This document shows positions 43,381 to 53,664 of a DNA stretch of 64,000 nucleotides, piece by piece; the stretch's first letter is position 1, and each line of letters begins with the position of its first letter. The notes under the pieces were generated by a model. The model was not told where the DNA came from and did not search any database. It worked only from the letters and a program-made list of their open reading frames with translations. Source of the DNA: Actinernus sp. WN-2022 (taxonomy: Eukaryota > Cnidaria > Anthozoa > Actiniaria > Actinernidae); contig JAOWCC010000912.1 in assembly GCA_030867875.1 (NCBI GenBank), positions 43,598 through 107,597 on the forward strand, read 5' to 3'. The translations under genes and the position numbers were made by a program.

Positions 43381-45349
43381 GAAATCACTGCTTTGTAGAT
43401 GGACTAGGCACAGCCATAATATGGGAAATCACGCTTTGTAGATGGACTAGGCACAGCCATAATATGGGAAATCGCGCTTTGTAGATGGACTAGTCACAGC
43501 CATAATATGGGAAATCGCGCTTTGTAGATGGACTAGCCACAGCCATAATACGAGAAATCGCGCTTTGTAGATGGACTACGCATACTCATAATATGAGAAA
43601 TCGCGCTTTGTAGATGGACTAGCCACTTTCATAATATGGGACATCGCGCTTTGTATATGGATTAGCCACAGCCATAATATGGGAAATCGCGCTTTGTAGA
43701 TGGACTAGCCACAGCCATAATATGGGAAATCGCGCTTTGTAGATGGACTAGGCTCACTCATAATATGGGACATCGCGCTTTGTAGATGGACTAGGCATAC
43801 TCATAGTATGGGAAATCGCGCTTTGTAGATGGACTAGCCACATCCATAATATGAGAAATCGCGCTTTGTAGATGGACTAGCCGTACTTATATTATGGGAA
43901 ATCGCGCTTTGTATATGGATTAGCCACAGCCATAATATGGGAAATCGCGCTTTCTAGATGGACTAGCCACAGCCATAATATGGGAAATCGCGCTTTGTAG
44001 ATGGACTAGCCACAGCCATAATACGAGAAATCGCGCTTTGTAGATGGACTACGCATACTCATAATATGAGAAATCGCGCTTTGTAGATGGACTAGCCACT
44101 CTCATAGTATGGGACATCGCGCTTGTAGATGGACTAGCCACATCCATAGTATGAGAAATCGCGCTTTGTAGATGGACTATACACACCCATAATATGAGAA
44201 ATCGCGCTTTGTAGATGGACTATCCACAGCCATAATATGGGAAATCGCGCTTTGTAGATGGACTAGGCACAGCCATAATATGGGAAATCGCGCTTTGTAG
44301 ATGGACTATCCACATACATAGTATGAGAAAGCGCGCTTTGTAGATGGACTAGGCACAGCCATAATATGGGAAATCGCGCTTTGTAGATGGACTAGGCACA
44401 GCCATAATATGGGAAATCACCCTTTGTAGATGGACTAGCCACAGCCATAATATGGGAAATCACGCTTTGTAGATGGACTAGGCACAGCCATAATATGGGA
44501 AATCACGCTTTGTAGATGGACTATCCACATCCATAATATGGGAAATCGCGCTTTGTAGATGGACTAGCCGTACTAATATTATGGGAAATCGCGCTTTGTA
44601 TATGGATTAGCCACAGCCATAATATGGGAAATCGCGCTTTGTAGATGGACTAGCCACAGCCATAATATGGGAAATCGCGCTTTGTAGATGGACTAGGCAT
44701 ACTCATAATATGGAAAATCGCGCTTTGTAGATGGACTATCCACAGCCATAATATGGGAAATCGCGCTTTGTAGATGGACTAGGCACAGCCATAATATGGG
44801 AAATCGCGCTTTGTAGATGGACTATCCACATACATAGTATGAGAAAGCGCGCTTTGTAGATGGACTAGGCACAGCCATAATATGGGAAATCGCGCTTTGT
44901 AGATGGACTAGGCACAGCCATAATATGGGAAATCACGCTTTGTAGATGGACTAGCCACAGCCAAAATATGGGAAATCACGCTTTGTAGATGGACTAGGCA
45001 CAGCCATAATATGGGAAATCACGCTTTGTAGATGGACTATCCACATCCATAATATGGGAAATCGCGCTTTGTAGATGGACTAGGCACAGCCATAATATGG
45101 GAAATCGCGCTTTGTAGATGGACTAGGCACACTCATAATATGGGACATCGCGCTTTGTAGATGGACTAGGCATACTCATAGTATGGGAAATCGCGCTTTG
45201 TAGATGGACTAGCCACATCCATAATATGAGAAATCGCGCTTTGTAGATGGACTAGCCGTACTTATATTATGGGAAATCGCGCTTTGTATATGGATTAGCC
45301 ACAGCCATAATATGGGAAATCGCGCTTTCTAGATGGACTAGCCACAGCC
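43381..45349 (+). repeat. 43-bp satellite array, left arm
   Basis: About 46 units. Consensus words are CGCGCTTTGTAGATGGACTA, GCCACAGCCATAATATGGG and AAAT. A six-unit block with marker variants (GCTTTCTAGATGG, GTATATGGATTAG, CCGTACTTATATT) at 43745-43975 recurs at 45120-45349, 1,375 bp (32 units) later. The array runs straight into the transposase 3' end. Confidence 0.95.
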
Positions 45350-46538
45350 CGGGAGTGGAGGAACGTAGTCCGCACCATCATTGTGGACCTCCACATCAAT
45401 TTTGTCATTATTGTCTAAGCAGATGTTATGCAGTAAACAGCAGGTAATAATGGTGTGGGGCACTTTCTCCATGGATTCATCTAAGTTATCTAACAGGCAA
45501 CGCCATCTACCCTTAACAATCCGAATGCTTGCTCTATATACCACTTCCCTCGCACTACTCAAAGACCTGTTGTGTTCAATTTGACTTAGGGTAATGGCCG
45601 ATGTTTCAGGATAAGGTTTAATACATGCACCAAGTGGTTAGTTTGTAAGCTGGGTCAGCTACAAGAAGTGGTTTTATGTCGTCACCACCTCGAGTTTGAA
45701 TTATTTGAAAAACCAATATTCGGCAATCTTCAACTTTTTTGACCAAAGCACTCATTCGCAGAACACGGGCGTCGTGAATACTCCCTGCGTATCCAGTGCT
45801 AACGTGTATAAAACGTTTCTTTGCATCAACAACGCCTTGCAAAATTATACTGTGGAAGTTCTTTCGGTTATAGTAATCATTGGGGTTTTCTTTTGGGGCA
45901 CGAATTGGAATATGTGAACCATCAATGGCACCCACCACTTGAGGATAACTACTGATCTCCTGAAATGCTTCTATGGCACGTCTTGTTTCAGCTTCTCCCT
46001 GCGGGAACTTCATAAAATTGTTGCTCTTACTTACCAAGGCACGGCAAAATTCGTCCTTTAAGTTCATAGCAGTGCATCGTCCAAGACCAAATGTTAGTCC
46101 CGTGGTTCTGTATGTATTTCCTGTAGCGAGACGCCATAGTGCAACAGCTACTCGTTTCTCGACTGGAATTGCTTGGCGCATATTGGTGTCCTGCCTCATT
46201 AGCTGTGGTCCAACCAGATCGCATATAAATCGGAAAGTCTGCCTAGAAACACGGAAATGCTGGCGCCAGATATTGTCTTCGTACTGGTTGAGAACCATGT
46301 GCTCAAATCAAAATTGAGGCCTTTCATAACACCAAGTCGACTTTCTTTGGCGGCATTTAGGTGTCTCAGCTTCTATTAGTTGGAAGCCGTGGTACGCCTC
46401 GATTCGTTTCCTCCTATTTCGTAGAGTCAAAAGCCTAAGCCTTTGGAGAAATCGTCGTCTTCGTCTGATAGCAGAAACGCGAAATAGTACAGCAACAAGT
46501 AATAAAATAAGATACGGGCCTTCTTCGCTTCCCGCCAT
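45338..46538 (-). pseudogene. PIF/Harbinger (HARBI1-like) DDE transposase, inactivated
   Basis: Three frames make one protein. 46308-46538 is the basic N-terminus (RRRRFLQRLRLLTLRNRRKR). After a single in-frame TGA, 45618-46298 holds the helix-turn-helix region and the DDE core (VVGAIDGSHIPIRAPKENPN, first Asp; GYAGSIHDARVLRMS, second Asp; LLVADPAYKL). After a frameshift near 45620, 45338-45562 holds SSAREVVYRAS...KGRWRCLLDNL and LHNICLDNND. The Glu expected in the VVExAFG box is Tyr here, so the active site is lost as well. The last three codons and the stop come from the first satellite unit. Autonomous Harbinger elements also carry a Myb-like gene; none is present. Confidence 0.88.
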
Positions 46539-47040
46539 CTTCGTCTAGTATCTTGGCTCAAATATCAAAATGACCCTGCAATGTGATCTCATGGAAACAC
46601 CTAACCTAGTTAAGTCGCTTAATTCTCTCGGTAAACAAAACACTTCGTGGAATGTTAAGCGAAAGAAACCTCTTCGTGAAAACACGCCCAGTGTCTTACC
46701 TAATCAGTTGTTCAAATAACTTCTGGAATGTCACTGGAACAATGAAGATATACTTATTAATTAAGATATCTGTATCTTATACAAGCTGTACATGCAGCAA
46801 TATATTTTTCCCAATCACAGTGACAGTGCTTTGACGTAGCGATCGGGCTCGAATGTGAATAACACATTCGCTAAACTGTCACAAAAATATATTCTAGTTT
46901 AGCTTAAGTGAATACAAGTGAATAAATGAAATGGAATTAAAAGTTTCAATTGTACAAGTTGGATGGGTTTTTGTCACCGACGGCCATATTTATTGAAACA
47001 ATCGCCGCGGTAACGATTGCATTTCTTACGACTACCACTA
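46539..47040. other. Spacer between transposase and right satellite array
   Basis: Presumed transposase promoter side; no ORF of note and no Myb-like gene. Confidence 0.35.
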
Positions 47041-47044
47041 GTCC

Positions 47045-48680
47045 GATTTCTCATATTATGAGTGTGGCTAGTTCATCTACAAAGCGCGATTTCTCATATT
47101 ATGGATGTGGCTAGTTCATCTACAAAGCGCGATTTCTCATATTATGGATGTGGATAGTCCATCTACAAAGCGCGATTTCCCATATTATGGCTGTGGCTAG
47201 TCCATCTACAAAGCGCGATTTCCCATATTATGGATGTGGCTAGTCCATCTAGAAAGCGCGATTTCCCATAATATGAGTACGGCTAGTCCATCTACAAAGC
47301 GCGATTTCCCATATTATGGCTGTGCCTAATCCATCTACAAAGCGCGATTTCCCATATTATGAGTACCCCTAGTGCATCTACAAAGCGCGATTTCTCATAT
47401 TATTGATGTGGGTAGTCCATCTACAAAGCGCGATTTCCCATATTATGAGTACGCCTAGTCCATCTACAAAGCGCGATGTCCCATATTATGAGTATGCCTA
47501 GTCCATCTACAAAGCGCGATTTCCCATATTATGAGTACCCCTCGTGCATCTACAAAGCGCGATTTCTCATATTATTGATGTGGGTAGTCCATCTACAAAG
47601 CGCGATTTCCCATATTATGGATGTGGCTAGTCCATCTACAAAGCGCGATTTCCCATATTATGGATGTGGGTAGTCCATCTACAAAGCGCGATTTCCCATA
47701 TTATGAGTACGCCTAGTGCATCTACAAAGCGCGATGTCCCATATTATTGATGTGGGTAGTCCATCTACAAAGCGCGATTTCCCATATTATGAGTACCCCT
47801 AGTGCATCTACAAAGCGCGATTTCCCATATTATGGCTGTGGCTAGTCCATCTACAAAGCGCGATTTCCCATATTATGGATGTGGCTAGTCCATCTACAAA
47901 GCGCGATTTCCCATATTATGAGTATGCCTAGTCCATCTACAAAGCGCGATTTCCCATATTATGGATGTGGCTAGTCCATCTAGAAAGCGCGATTTCCCAT
48001 AATATGAGTACGGCTAGTCCATCTACAAAGCGCGATTTCCCATATTATGGCTGTGCCTAGTCCATCTACAAAGCGCGATTTCCCATATTATGGATGTGGC
48101 TAGTCCATCTACAAAGCGCGATTTCCCATATTATGGATGTGGGTAGTCCATCTAGAAAGCGCGATTTCCCATATTATGAGTACGCCTAGTCCATCTACAA
48201 AGCGCGATTTCCCATATTATGAGTATGCCTAGTCCATCTACAAAGCGCGATTTCCCATATTATGAGTACCCCTAGTGCATCTACAAAGCGCGATTTCCCA
48301 TATTATGGCTGTGGCTAGTCCATCTACAAAGCGCGATTTCCCATATTATGGCTGTGCCTAGTCCATCTACGAAGCGCGATTTTCCATATTATGAGTACCC
48401 ATAGTGCATCTACAAAGCGCGATTTCCCATATTATGGCTGTGCCTAGTCCATCTACAAAGCGCGATTTCCCATATTATAAGTACGCCTAGTCCATCTACA
48501 AAGCGCGATTTCCCATATTATGAGTATGCCTAGTCCATCTACAAAGCGCGATTTCCCATATTATGAGTATGCCTAGTCCATCTACAAAGCGCGATTTCCC
48601 ATATTATGGATGTGGCTAGTCCATCTACAAAGCGCGATTTCCCATATTATGAGTACCCCTAGTGCATCTACAAAGCAGCG
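47045..48680 (-). repeat. 43-bp satellite array, right arm (inverted)
   Basis: About 38 units of the same 43-mer in the opposite orientation (CATCTACAAAGCGCGATTTC, CCATATTATG). The variant mix (GAGTACCCCTAGTGC, GAGTATGCC) differs from the left array, so the two have evolved partly independently. The 65-codon frame inside it is a repeat artefact. Confidence 0.95.
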
Positions 48681-48689
48681 ATTTCTGAT

Positions 48690-49137
48690 ATTATGGGTGT
48701 GGTTAGTTCACGTAGTCACGTGGTATATGACGTCATCACATTTGATTAGCGTATGATATAGGTGTTTGATGATTTATCAATATTTGAAAATTTCAGGTCT
48801 ATTAATGATACTTCCTACTATTATTACGAATATTCTTTACTGTCACGTGATCTATGACGTCATCACATCTGATTAGCACATGAGTTTGGTGTCGAGTCAT
48901 TAATGCGTCTACCATTAATTGAGTCTGTATTGGTTATATTCCTTGAAATATAGCTTATTTTCTCATGTGTCACGTGACCTATGACGTCATTTGTTTTGGT
49001 CACGTGATATTGTTTGTTGTGTGCCACTTGTGTTTGTGTACACGTTTCGTGTTGATTGGATGCTTAGTTTCGGAGTTATGGACTGAAACGTTATTTTGCG
49101 AGTTGCCTGCTGAGTAGCCTGCTAACTTCACTATGGT
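48690..49137. repeat. Outer right arm of G
   Basis: Inverse of 42929-43370, including the three TGACGTCA plus CACGTG pairs and the terminus CACTATGGT. Confidence 0.75.
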
Positions 49138-49445
49138 GATAAATTTTGCTATTGTCCTAAGGGATTAACGATAACTGAAGAGCCTATTGTTTGGAGGAAA
49201 ACTCTTGTGATGCAAATTCTTCTCGAAAAACTGAACTAAATTACCATACGAATATAAACAAAGTTTATTCAATCTCAAAAACACCAATTTTAAAAACAGT
49301 TCGTTTTCCTTATCCTCGCGGAGTTGATAACTTTCTTATTTCTCAGTTCTTGGGTTGATATAATGCACCGTGTTACAAAAATACACTGATTTATTTTTCA
49401 TTGATTTTTTTCTTGTTGACAAATGCTGCTTACTGATTGCTTATA

Positions 49446-49612
49446 TTAAAACGATGACAAAAACTTTCTTTTTTGACGTTTTGCTTCTTGTAAATATGGT
49501 TTTCGTTCTTGAGTTGATAACCTATGGACTTGTACCAAGTGGTTGGATAATTTAACAAGATACTTTGATCCACAATTAGGTACAGGGCAGTTTTTCAAAG
49601 TCCGATTTTCCA
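49446..49612 (-). CDS. C2H2-type zinc-finger peptide on the left palindrome arm
   Basis: From an ATG at about 49612 the frame reads MENRTLKNCPVPNCGSKYLV, then KLSNHLVQVHRLS and a basic helix (ERKPYLQEAKRQKRK). The Cx4C...Hx4H spacing fits one zinc finger plus a basic helix. The same peptide is encoded by the right arm. It may be the last exon of a longer element protein or a DNA-binding domain. Function is inferred only from the finger. Confidence 0.45.
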
Positions 49613-50089
49613 TGTTCACTCGTTGAAAGTTAGTATCAAATAGCACAAATCTACTTGATCGTCCCTTTTGTCGCCTTTCGTCCCGTTTGTCTCCTTTTGT
49701 CCCGCTTTTTTTCGTTTGAAATAAAAAAAGAGGCATAAAAAAGCGGGACAAGCGGGACAAGAGGCGACAAACGGGATGAAAGGGATAAACGGAGATACCT
49801 ATATCTGAATGTGAACACGGCTCTTGTCAATAGGCCCTTTCGTCCCGTTTGTCTCCTTTTGTCCCGCTTTTTTTTCGTTTTGAAATAAAAAAAGAAGCAT
49901 AAAACGAAAAAAAAGCGGGACAAAAGGAGACAAAAGGGATGAAAGGGATAAACGGAGATACCTATATCCGAATGTGGACACGTCTCTTGTCAGTAGGCCC
50001 TTTCATCCCGTTTGTCGCCTCTTGTCCCGCTTTTTTTTTCTTTTTTATGCTTCTTTTTTTTATTTCAAAACGAAAAAAAGCGGGACAAG

Positions 50090-50239
50090 AAAAACTGCCC
50101 TGTACCTAATTGTGGATCAAAGTATCTTGTTAAATTATCCAACCACTTGGTACAAGTCCATAGGTTATCAACTCAAGAACGAAAACCATATTTACAAGAA
50201 GCAAAACGTCAAAAAAGAAAGTTTTTGTCATCGTTTTAA
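50090..50239 (+). CDS. C2H2-type zinc-finger peptide on the right palindrome arm
   Basis: The mirror copy: KNCPVPNCGSKYLVKLSNHL followed by VQVHRLSTQERKPYL and KRQKRKFLSSF before the stop. Upstream the frame runs into the GGGACAAGAAAAA repeat, so the natural start is unclear. One of the two copies is probably redundant. Confidence 0.4.
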   Translation, partial: KNCPVPNCGSKYLVKLSNHLVQVHRLSTQERKPYLQEAKRQKRKFLSSF

Positions 50240-50643
50240 TATAAGCAATCAGTAAGCAGCATTTGTCAACAAGAAAAAAATCAATGAAACATAAATCAGT
50301 GTATTTTTGTAACACGGTGCATTATATCAACCCAAGAACTGAGAAATAAGAAAGTTATCAACTCCGCGAGGATAAGGAAAACGAACTGTTTTTAAAATTG
50401 GTGTTTTTGAGATTGAATAAACTTTGTTTATATTCGTATGGTAATTTAGTTCAGTTTTTCGAGAAGAATTTGCATCACAAGAGTTTTCCTCCAAACAATA
50501 GGCTCTTCAGTTATCGTTAATCCCTTAGGACAATAGCAAAATTTATCTTATGAGTCACAGTGGATTTTGTATACAATTATCTTATGAGTCATTAACTGTA
50601 AAGGAAAATAATAAAGACAGTTTAGACGTTCTTTCACGAATAA

Positions 50644-50649
50644 TTTATT
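50644..50649 (-). terminator. Polyadenylation signal of the H1 cassette
   Basis: AATAAA on the minus strand (GATGAAATAAATTATTC), about 27 bp after the stop of the 50676-51440 ORF. Confidence 0.5.
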
Positions 50650-50675
50650 TCATCTCACAAGGTACTTAGAGGTAT

Positions 50676-51440
50676 TTACAAAATCATATGGCTTACTTGC
50701 TTTTCAATCGTAAGTGATGCATCCCGCAATCCCCTAAGTTCTTTGCCATAGACAGGGAAAATATCTAGTTCATCAAACATCTTTGCCTTGCACAAAGTTT
50801 TTGCATCTATCTTTCCTTTAGGAAGTAATGCACAAAGGTGATGGATCTTTTCCCGATCCTCAGTATTTGGATCGTACAGAACTGCCGACATTAATTTTAA
50901 CATCTCGTAAAAACCCCAGTGAACTGTTAAATAATCTAGGCAAAGTTGAAAGTGATTTCTGAACACCTCGTAGAACCCTCCCTCTACTAGATCATACGGT
51001 AAATAAGAAAAATGCAATCCAGAGTCATGAGGTAAGAGTACATGACTCTTCTCTTCAAGCTCTATTCTTTCCCCATAGCTAGTGTTCCGCTGGTATCGTT
51101 CATATTTCAGGTTTCCATTAGATACACACTCTAAGAAGAGGTCTGCCAGAACTTGATATTCATCAGTCTTCCATCCGCGCATGAATGTAGTTAACTCTGG
51201 CTCAGCATCAGGTTTGTAGGATCGATCGCTCCACTTCCCTTTAAGGATAGTTTCTATATTTGTATCCCACGTAGAAACATCTACACCGCGAAGTCGCATC
51301 ACGCGCTCTCCCCACGGGGTTAAGCGTTGAACCCAGTGATCACAGGAAGCTACACCATATAGTTTAGGAAGTTTTCTTTCCCTCTCTACCATTCTGCATT
51401 GTCTCAAACTCCTCCTGCAGTTCCTGGAAATGGTGTCCAT
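50676..51440 (-). CDS. H1 cargo protein 2, paralogue of its neighbour, function unknown
   Basis: The frame is open from 51440. A likely start is the Met of MVERERKLPKLYGVAS at about 51390, inside the end of ORF 1, giving about 238 residues; the Met at 51440 gives 254. The layout parallels ORF 1: KLYGVAS...GERVMRLRG, a helical region, then SGLHFSYLPYDLVEGGFYEV, EDREKIHHLCALLPKGKIDA and MFDELDIFPVYGKELRGL. It has no signal peptide, membrane segment or known catalytic motif, so it is probably a soluble intracellular protein. It could also be the second repeat of one protein broken by a frameshift. An AATAAA signal follows the stop. Confidence 0.65.
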   Translation of the reverse strand: MDTISRNCRRSLRQCRMVERERKLPKLYGVASCDHWVQRLTPWGERVMRLRGVDVSTWDTNIETILKGKWSDRSYKPDAEPELTTFMRGWKTDEYQVLADLFLECVSNGNLKYERYQRNTSYGERIELEEKSHVLLPHDSGLHFSYLPYDLVEGGFYEVFRNHFQLCLDYLTVHWGFYEMLKLMSAVLYDPNTEDREKIHHLCALLPKGKIDAKTLCKAKMFDELDIFPVYGKELRGLRDASLTIEKQVSHMIL

Positions 51441-51954
51441 ACTTAGGAAAAATGTCTAAATGTTGGAATAGTTTTACGGAAACGGGTTGGTCCCTCGGGA
51501 TCAATAGCCGCATATAATTTATCTTCTCAGCGTTGGATGTGGTCAAGTCTATTAAGATACTCTTAATGATTCTGCACACGTTAGGGAACTCGTCAAAGAC
51601 TTTTATCTTTTCGAATCCGTCTCCGGTTGTGTTCTTGTGGTAAAATCCCCCTTCAATAATGTGCTTGGGTAAGTAATAAAAATCTAGTGAAGAATCACAG
51701 GTTAGCAAAGTGTCTTCCTTCTTCTCAGGCCAATAGTACTCCCTTAACTTCCCTTTAATCTTGTGTGCTTTGTACAATTCAGCAAATGCTTGGTAGTTTT
51801 CAGTGAAAATATTTCCCCTTGTTAAAAACTCATACAGATGTCCGGGAATGCTTATGCCAGACTTGTTTGATGCTCTCTTTCCATACTCAGTTAGTTCTCC
51901 AATTCTATCCCCATCAGGTGTATAGGCTACAGCGTACAACTTATCTTCCTCCAT
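51364..51954 (-). CDS. H1 cargo protein 1, function unknown
   Basis: A 196-residue ORF with ATG at 51954. It reads KLYAVAYTPDGDRIGELTEY, a helical ELYKAHKIKGKLREYYWPEK segment, then SSLDFYYLPKHIIEGGFYHK, NAEKINYMRLLIPRDQPVSV and LFQHLDIFPKYGHHFQEL. These three blocks recur in order in the overlapping downstream ORF (50676-51440), so the pair arose by duplication. The genes overlap by about 30-77 nt in different frames. I know no family with this pattern; the blocks look like a helical protein-binding repeat. The equivalent position in H2 holds about 110 bp of unrelated DNA. Confidence 0.65.
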   Translation of the reverse strand: MEEDKLYAVAYTPDGDRIGELTEYGKRASNKSGISIPGHLYEFLTRGNIFTENYQAFAELYKAHKIKGKLREYYWPEKKEDTLLTCDSSLDFYYLPKHIIEGGFYHKNTTGDGFEKIKVFDEFPNVCRIIKSILIDLTTSNAEKINYMRLLIPRDQPVSVKLFQHLDIFPKYGHHFQELQEEFETMQNGREGKKTS

Positions 51955-52020
51955 GATTGCCTCGAGATCCTACCATCTTGTTCAAAGTTCAATTTCTTGA
52001 ATGGATTCAGGGCCGATTGG

Positions 52021-52085
52021 TTCTAGCTTTGTAGCTGCTCCAAACAATAGGCTTTGCCCAAACATGCCTCCAAACAATAGGCTTT
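52021..52085. repeat. Two tandem copies of a 31-bp unit near the H1 promoter
   Basis: CTCCAAACAATAGGCTTTGC plus CCAAACAT occurs twice; H2 has one copy at about 63400. Confidence 0.7.
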
Positions 52086-52164
52086 GCCCAAACATACCCG
52101 AATAGATCGATGACCTCATCCAAAGGAACAATGGATATTTATGAGCGCGCCTTAAAAATTAACA

Positions 52165-52295
52165 TAGTTCACCACTTTATTCATGAGCGCACCACTTTAT
52201 TCATGAGCTCACCACTTTATTCATGAGCTCACCACTTTATTCATGAGTCTAAGACAATAGATAATGAGAAACCACCGCACTTTATTCATGAGTCT
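52165..52295. repeat. Subterminal repeats of H1 (CACTTTATTCATGAG)
   Basis: Five units of about 21 bp with core CACTTTATTCATGAG. The inverse core CTCATGAATAAAGTG occurs four to five times at 63268-63360 in H2. Confidence 0.8.
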
Positions 52296-52395
52296 AAGAC
52301 AATAGAACCGTGACGTCATCTGAATTAATGAAAACGCACCAAAAATTAACATAACGCACCAAAAAAAGGGCTAATTCGGTGCCTCTCATACTACT

Positions 52396-53576
52396 AGTAT
52401 ACGTAGTTGCTTGTTTTGCTTGTGCAACAGTTTGCCTCAATCTCGTGCTTTTGACGGGAGGACCTGGAATTAAAAGACTTTTTTTAAATATGAAAAACCT
52501 TTTAACACAGATTTTATGAGTTATATATATATATATATACATATTCATTCACGAAGTAACTCCTGACGAGTGAGGACTTTGGTCCCCACGAAACAGTATT
52601 GTAGAGCGAAATATGAATCAACCAAAAATTTAAATACTCCGAATCCTTAGTATTATTGCTCTACAGCATTGTATCGAGCACTGTTTGATAGAATTAATCG
52701 AAACATTTATTTATCTATATATATATATATATATATATTTAGATTGTGTATTGTAGATAGATTAAAGACAAGACATCACTTTAGCTGTTACTCCGAGTTT
52801 CACGCTTACGCGATCATCAGACAGATTTCATCTACAATCCACAATCTATTACGCTCTGCATTTAATGTATTGAGCACTATATCGACAGTATAGACTCAAG
52901 CATCCAGATTTATATATATATTTATATATATTTCATTTTTATCTTGAAAAACGTTAAATGCTTGTTAAGTTATTCATTGTGGTGGATTTTTTTTTTTTTT
53001 GGGGGGGGGGGGTGTTTCGTTTTAACCCATCGAACCAACCTGGCAACGGGCCTGTATAAATGAGGAGAGTGTATGAAGAGAGGCTTGTTACGTTTGACGA
53101 GATACCAAGCCGCAAAGTTTTAAGCATTCATACTTCCAATATTTTTCAAAATCAAGAGCCTCCTATCATATCAGTTGTATACTTCATTAGTGTCATATTT
53201 GGCTTCGATTCACTCTCCTGCTACCGTCATAGCAATAAACATCTGTTATCTTTGAGAGAGAAAAAAACCGCATCCTAAATTCCTCGCAATCTGATGCGAA
53301 CAAAACATATATTACGAAATATTTAGTTACGGGAACTTAGGGAATTTACTATATGGGAACTTAGCTTAGGAAGAGAAAGTCCGCTCTGACATATTTCAAA
53401 CCATTAATATCATTTTTAGGTGAACATTATTTTAAATTTCATGTACCTCGAGTAGTAACTGTTCCTTTTAAATAATTCAAATAAAAATGAATGGAATTAT
53501 TATTTTAATTTGGGTATTATATATGCATAAAAGTACTAAACATTAGAAACCCTTCTAAATGATGTAACTTTTGTAT
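52396..53576. other. Non-coding stretch with (TA)n runs
   Basis: (TA)n at about 52521-52540 and 52716-52738, and a T/G homopolymer pair at about 52988-53012. No gene. Confidence 0.35.
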
Positions 53577-53664
53577 GCAGCTTTTAAGAGGAAGGAAGTG
53601 AATTCTGTTAGCAGGGAAATAATCTATGTAATTATTCCCTTAATTCCTTCCTCTTAAAAGCTGC
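53577..53664. repeat. Foldback repeat
   Basis: GCAGCTTTTAAGAGGAAGGA and its inverse, separated by about 48 bp. Confidence 0.6.

Larger units (their letters stand above)
42929..49137. mobile_element. Element G: PIF/Harbinger-like transposon with inverted satellite arms
   Basis: The ends ACCATAGTGAAGTTAGCAGG are perfect inverted repeats. About 440 bp of unique sequence on each side also pair almost exactly. Inside lie two inverted 43-bp satellite arrays (43381-45349 and 47045-48680), and between them a dead Harbinger transposase (45338-46538, minus). No 3-bp TWA duplication is visible: the left flank is TTTAG and the right flank is GATAAA, where the H palindrome starts. A flank may therefore have been lost. 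Confidence 0.8.
49138..50547. repeat. 1.4-kb palindrome (458-bp arms) of element H1
   Basis: 49138-49595 and 50090-50547 are inverted copies of equal length with very few differences (one seen: TTTATTTTTC against TTTATGTTTC). The 490-bp centre holds three hairpins built on GTCCCGCTTTTTTTC and tandem copies of a unit with GGATAAACGGAGATACCTAT. The left arm begins exactly at the end of element G. Confidence 0.88.
50548..52395. mobile_element. Element H1, cargo side, terminus near 52395
   Basis: This segment joins the right palindrome arm to a terminus GGCTAATTCGGTGCCTCTCA plus TACTACT that is found inverted at 63145 (H2). It contains the two-ORF cassette, a promoter-proximal block (CAATCGGCCCTGAAT) and subterminal 20-bp repeats. 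H2 shares everything except the cassette. Confidence 0.75.

Noticed and set aside
43381..45349. Possible CRISPR array (43-bp regular repeats)
   Set aside because: The units are contiguous with no unique spacers, and the setting is a eukaryotic transposon; it is a satellite.
47476..47673. 65-codon plus-strand frame
   Set aside because: It lies wholly inside the right 43-bp satellite array.
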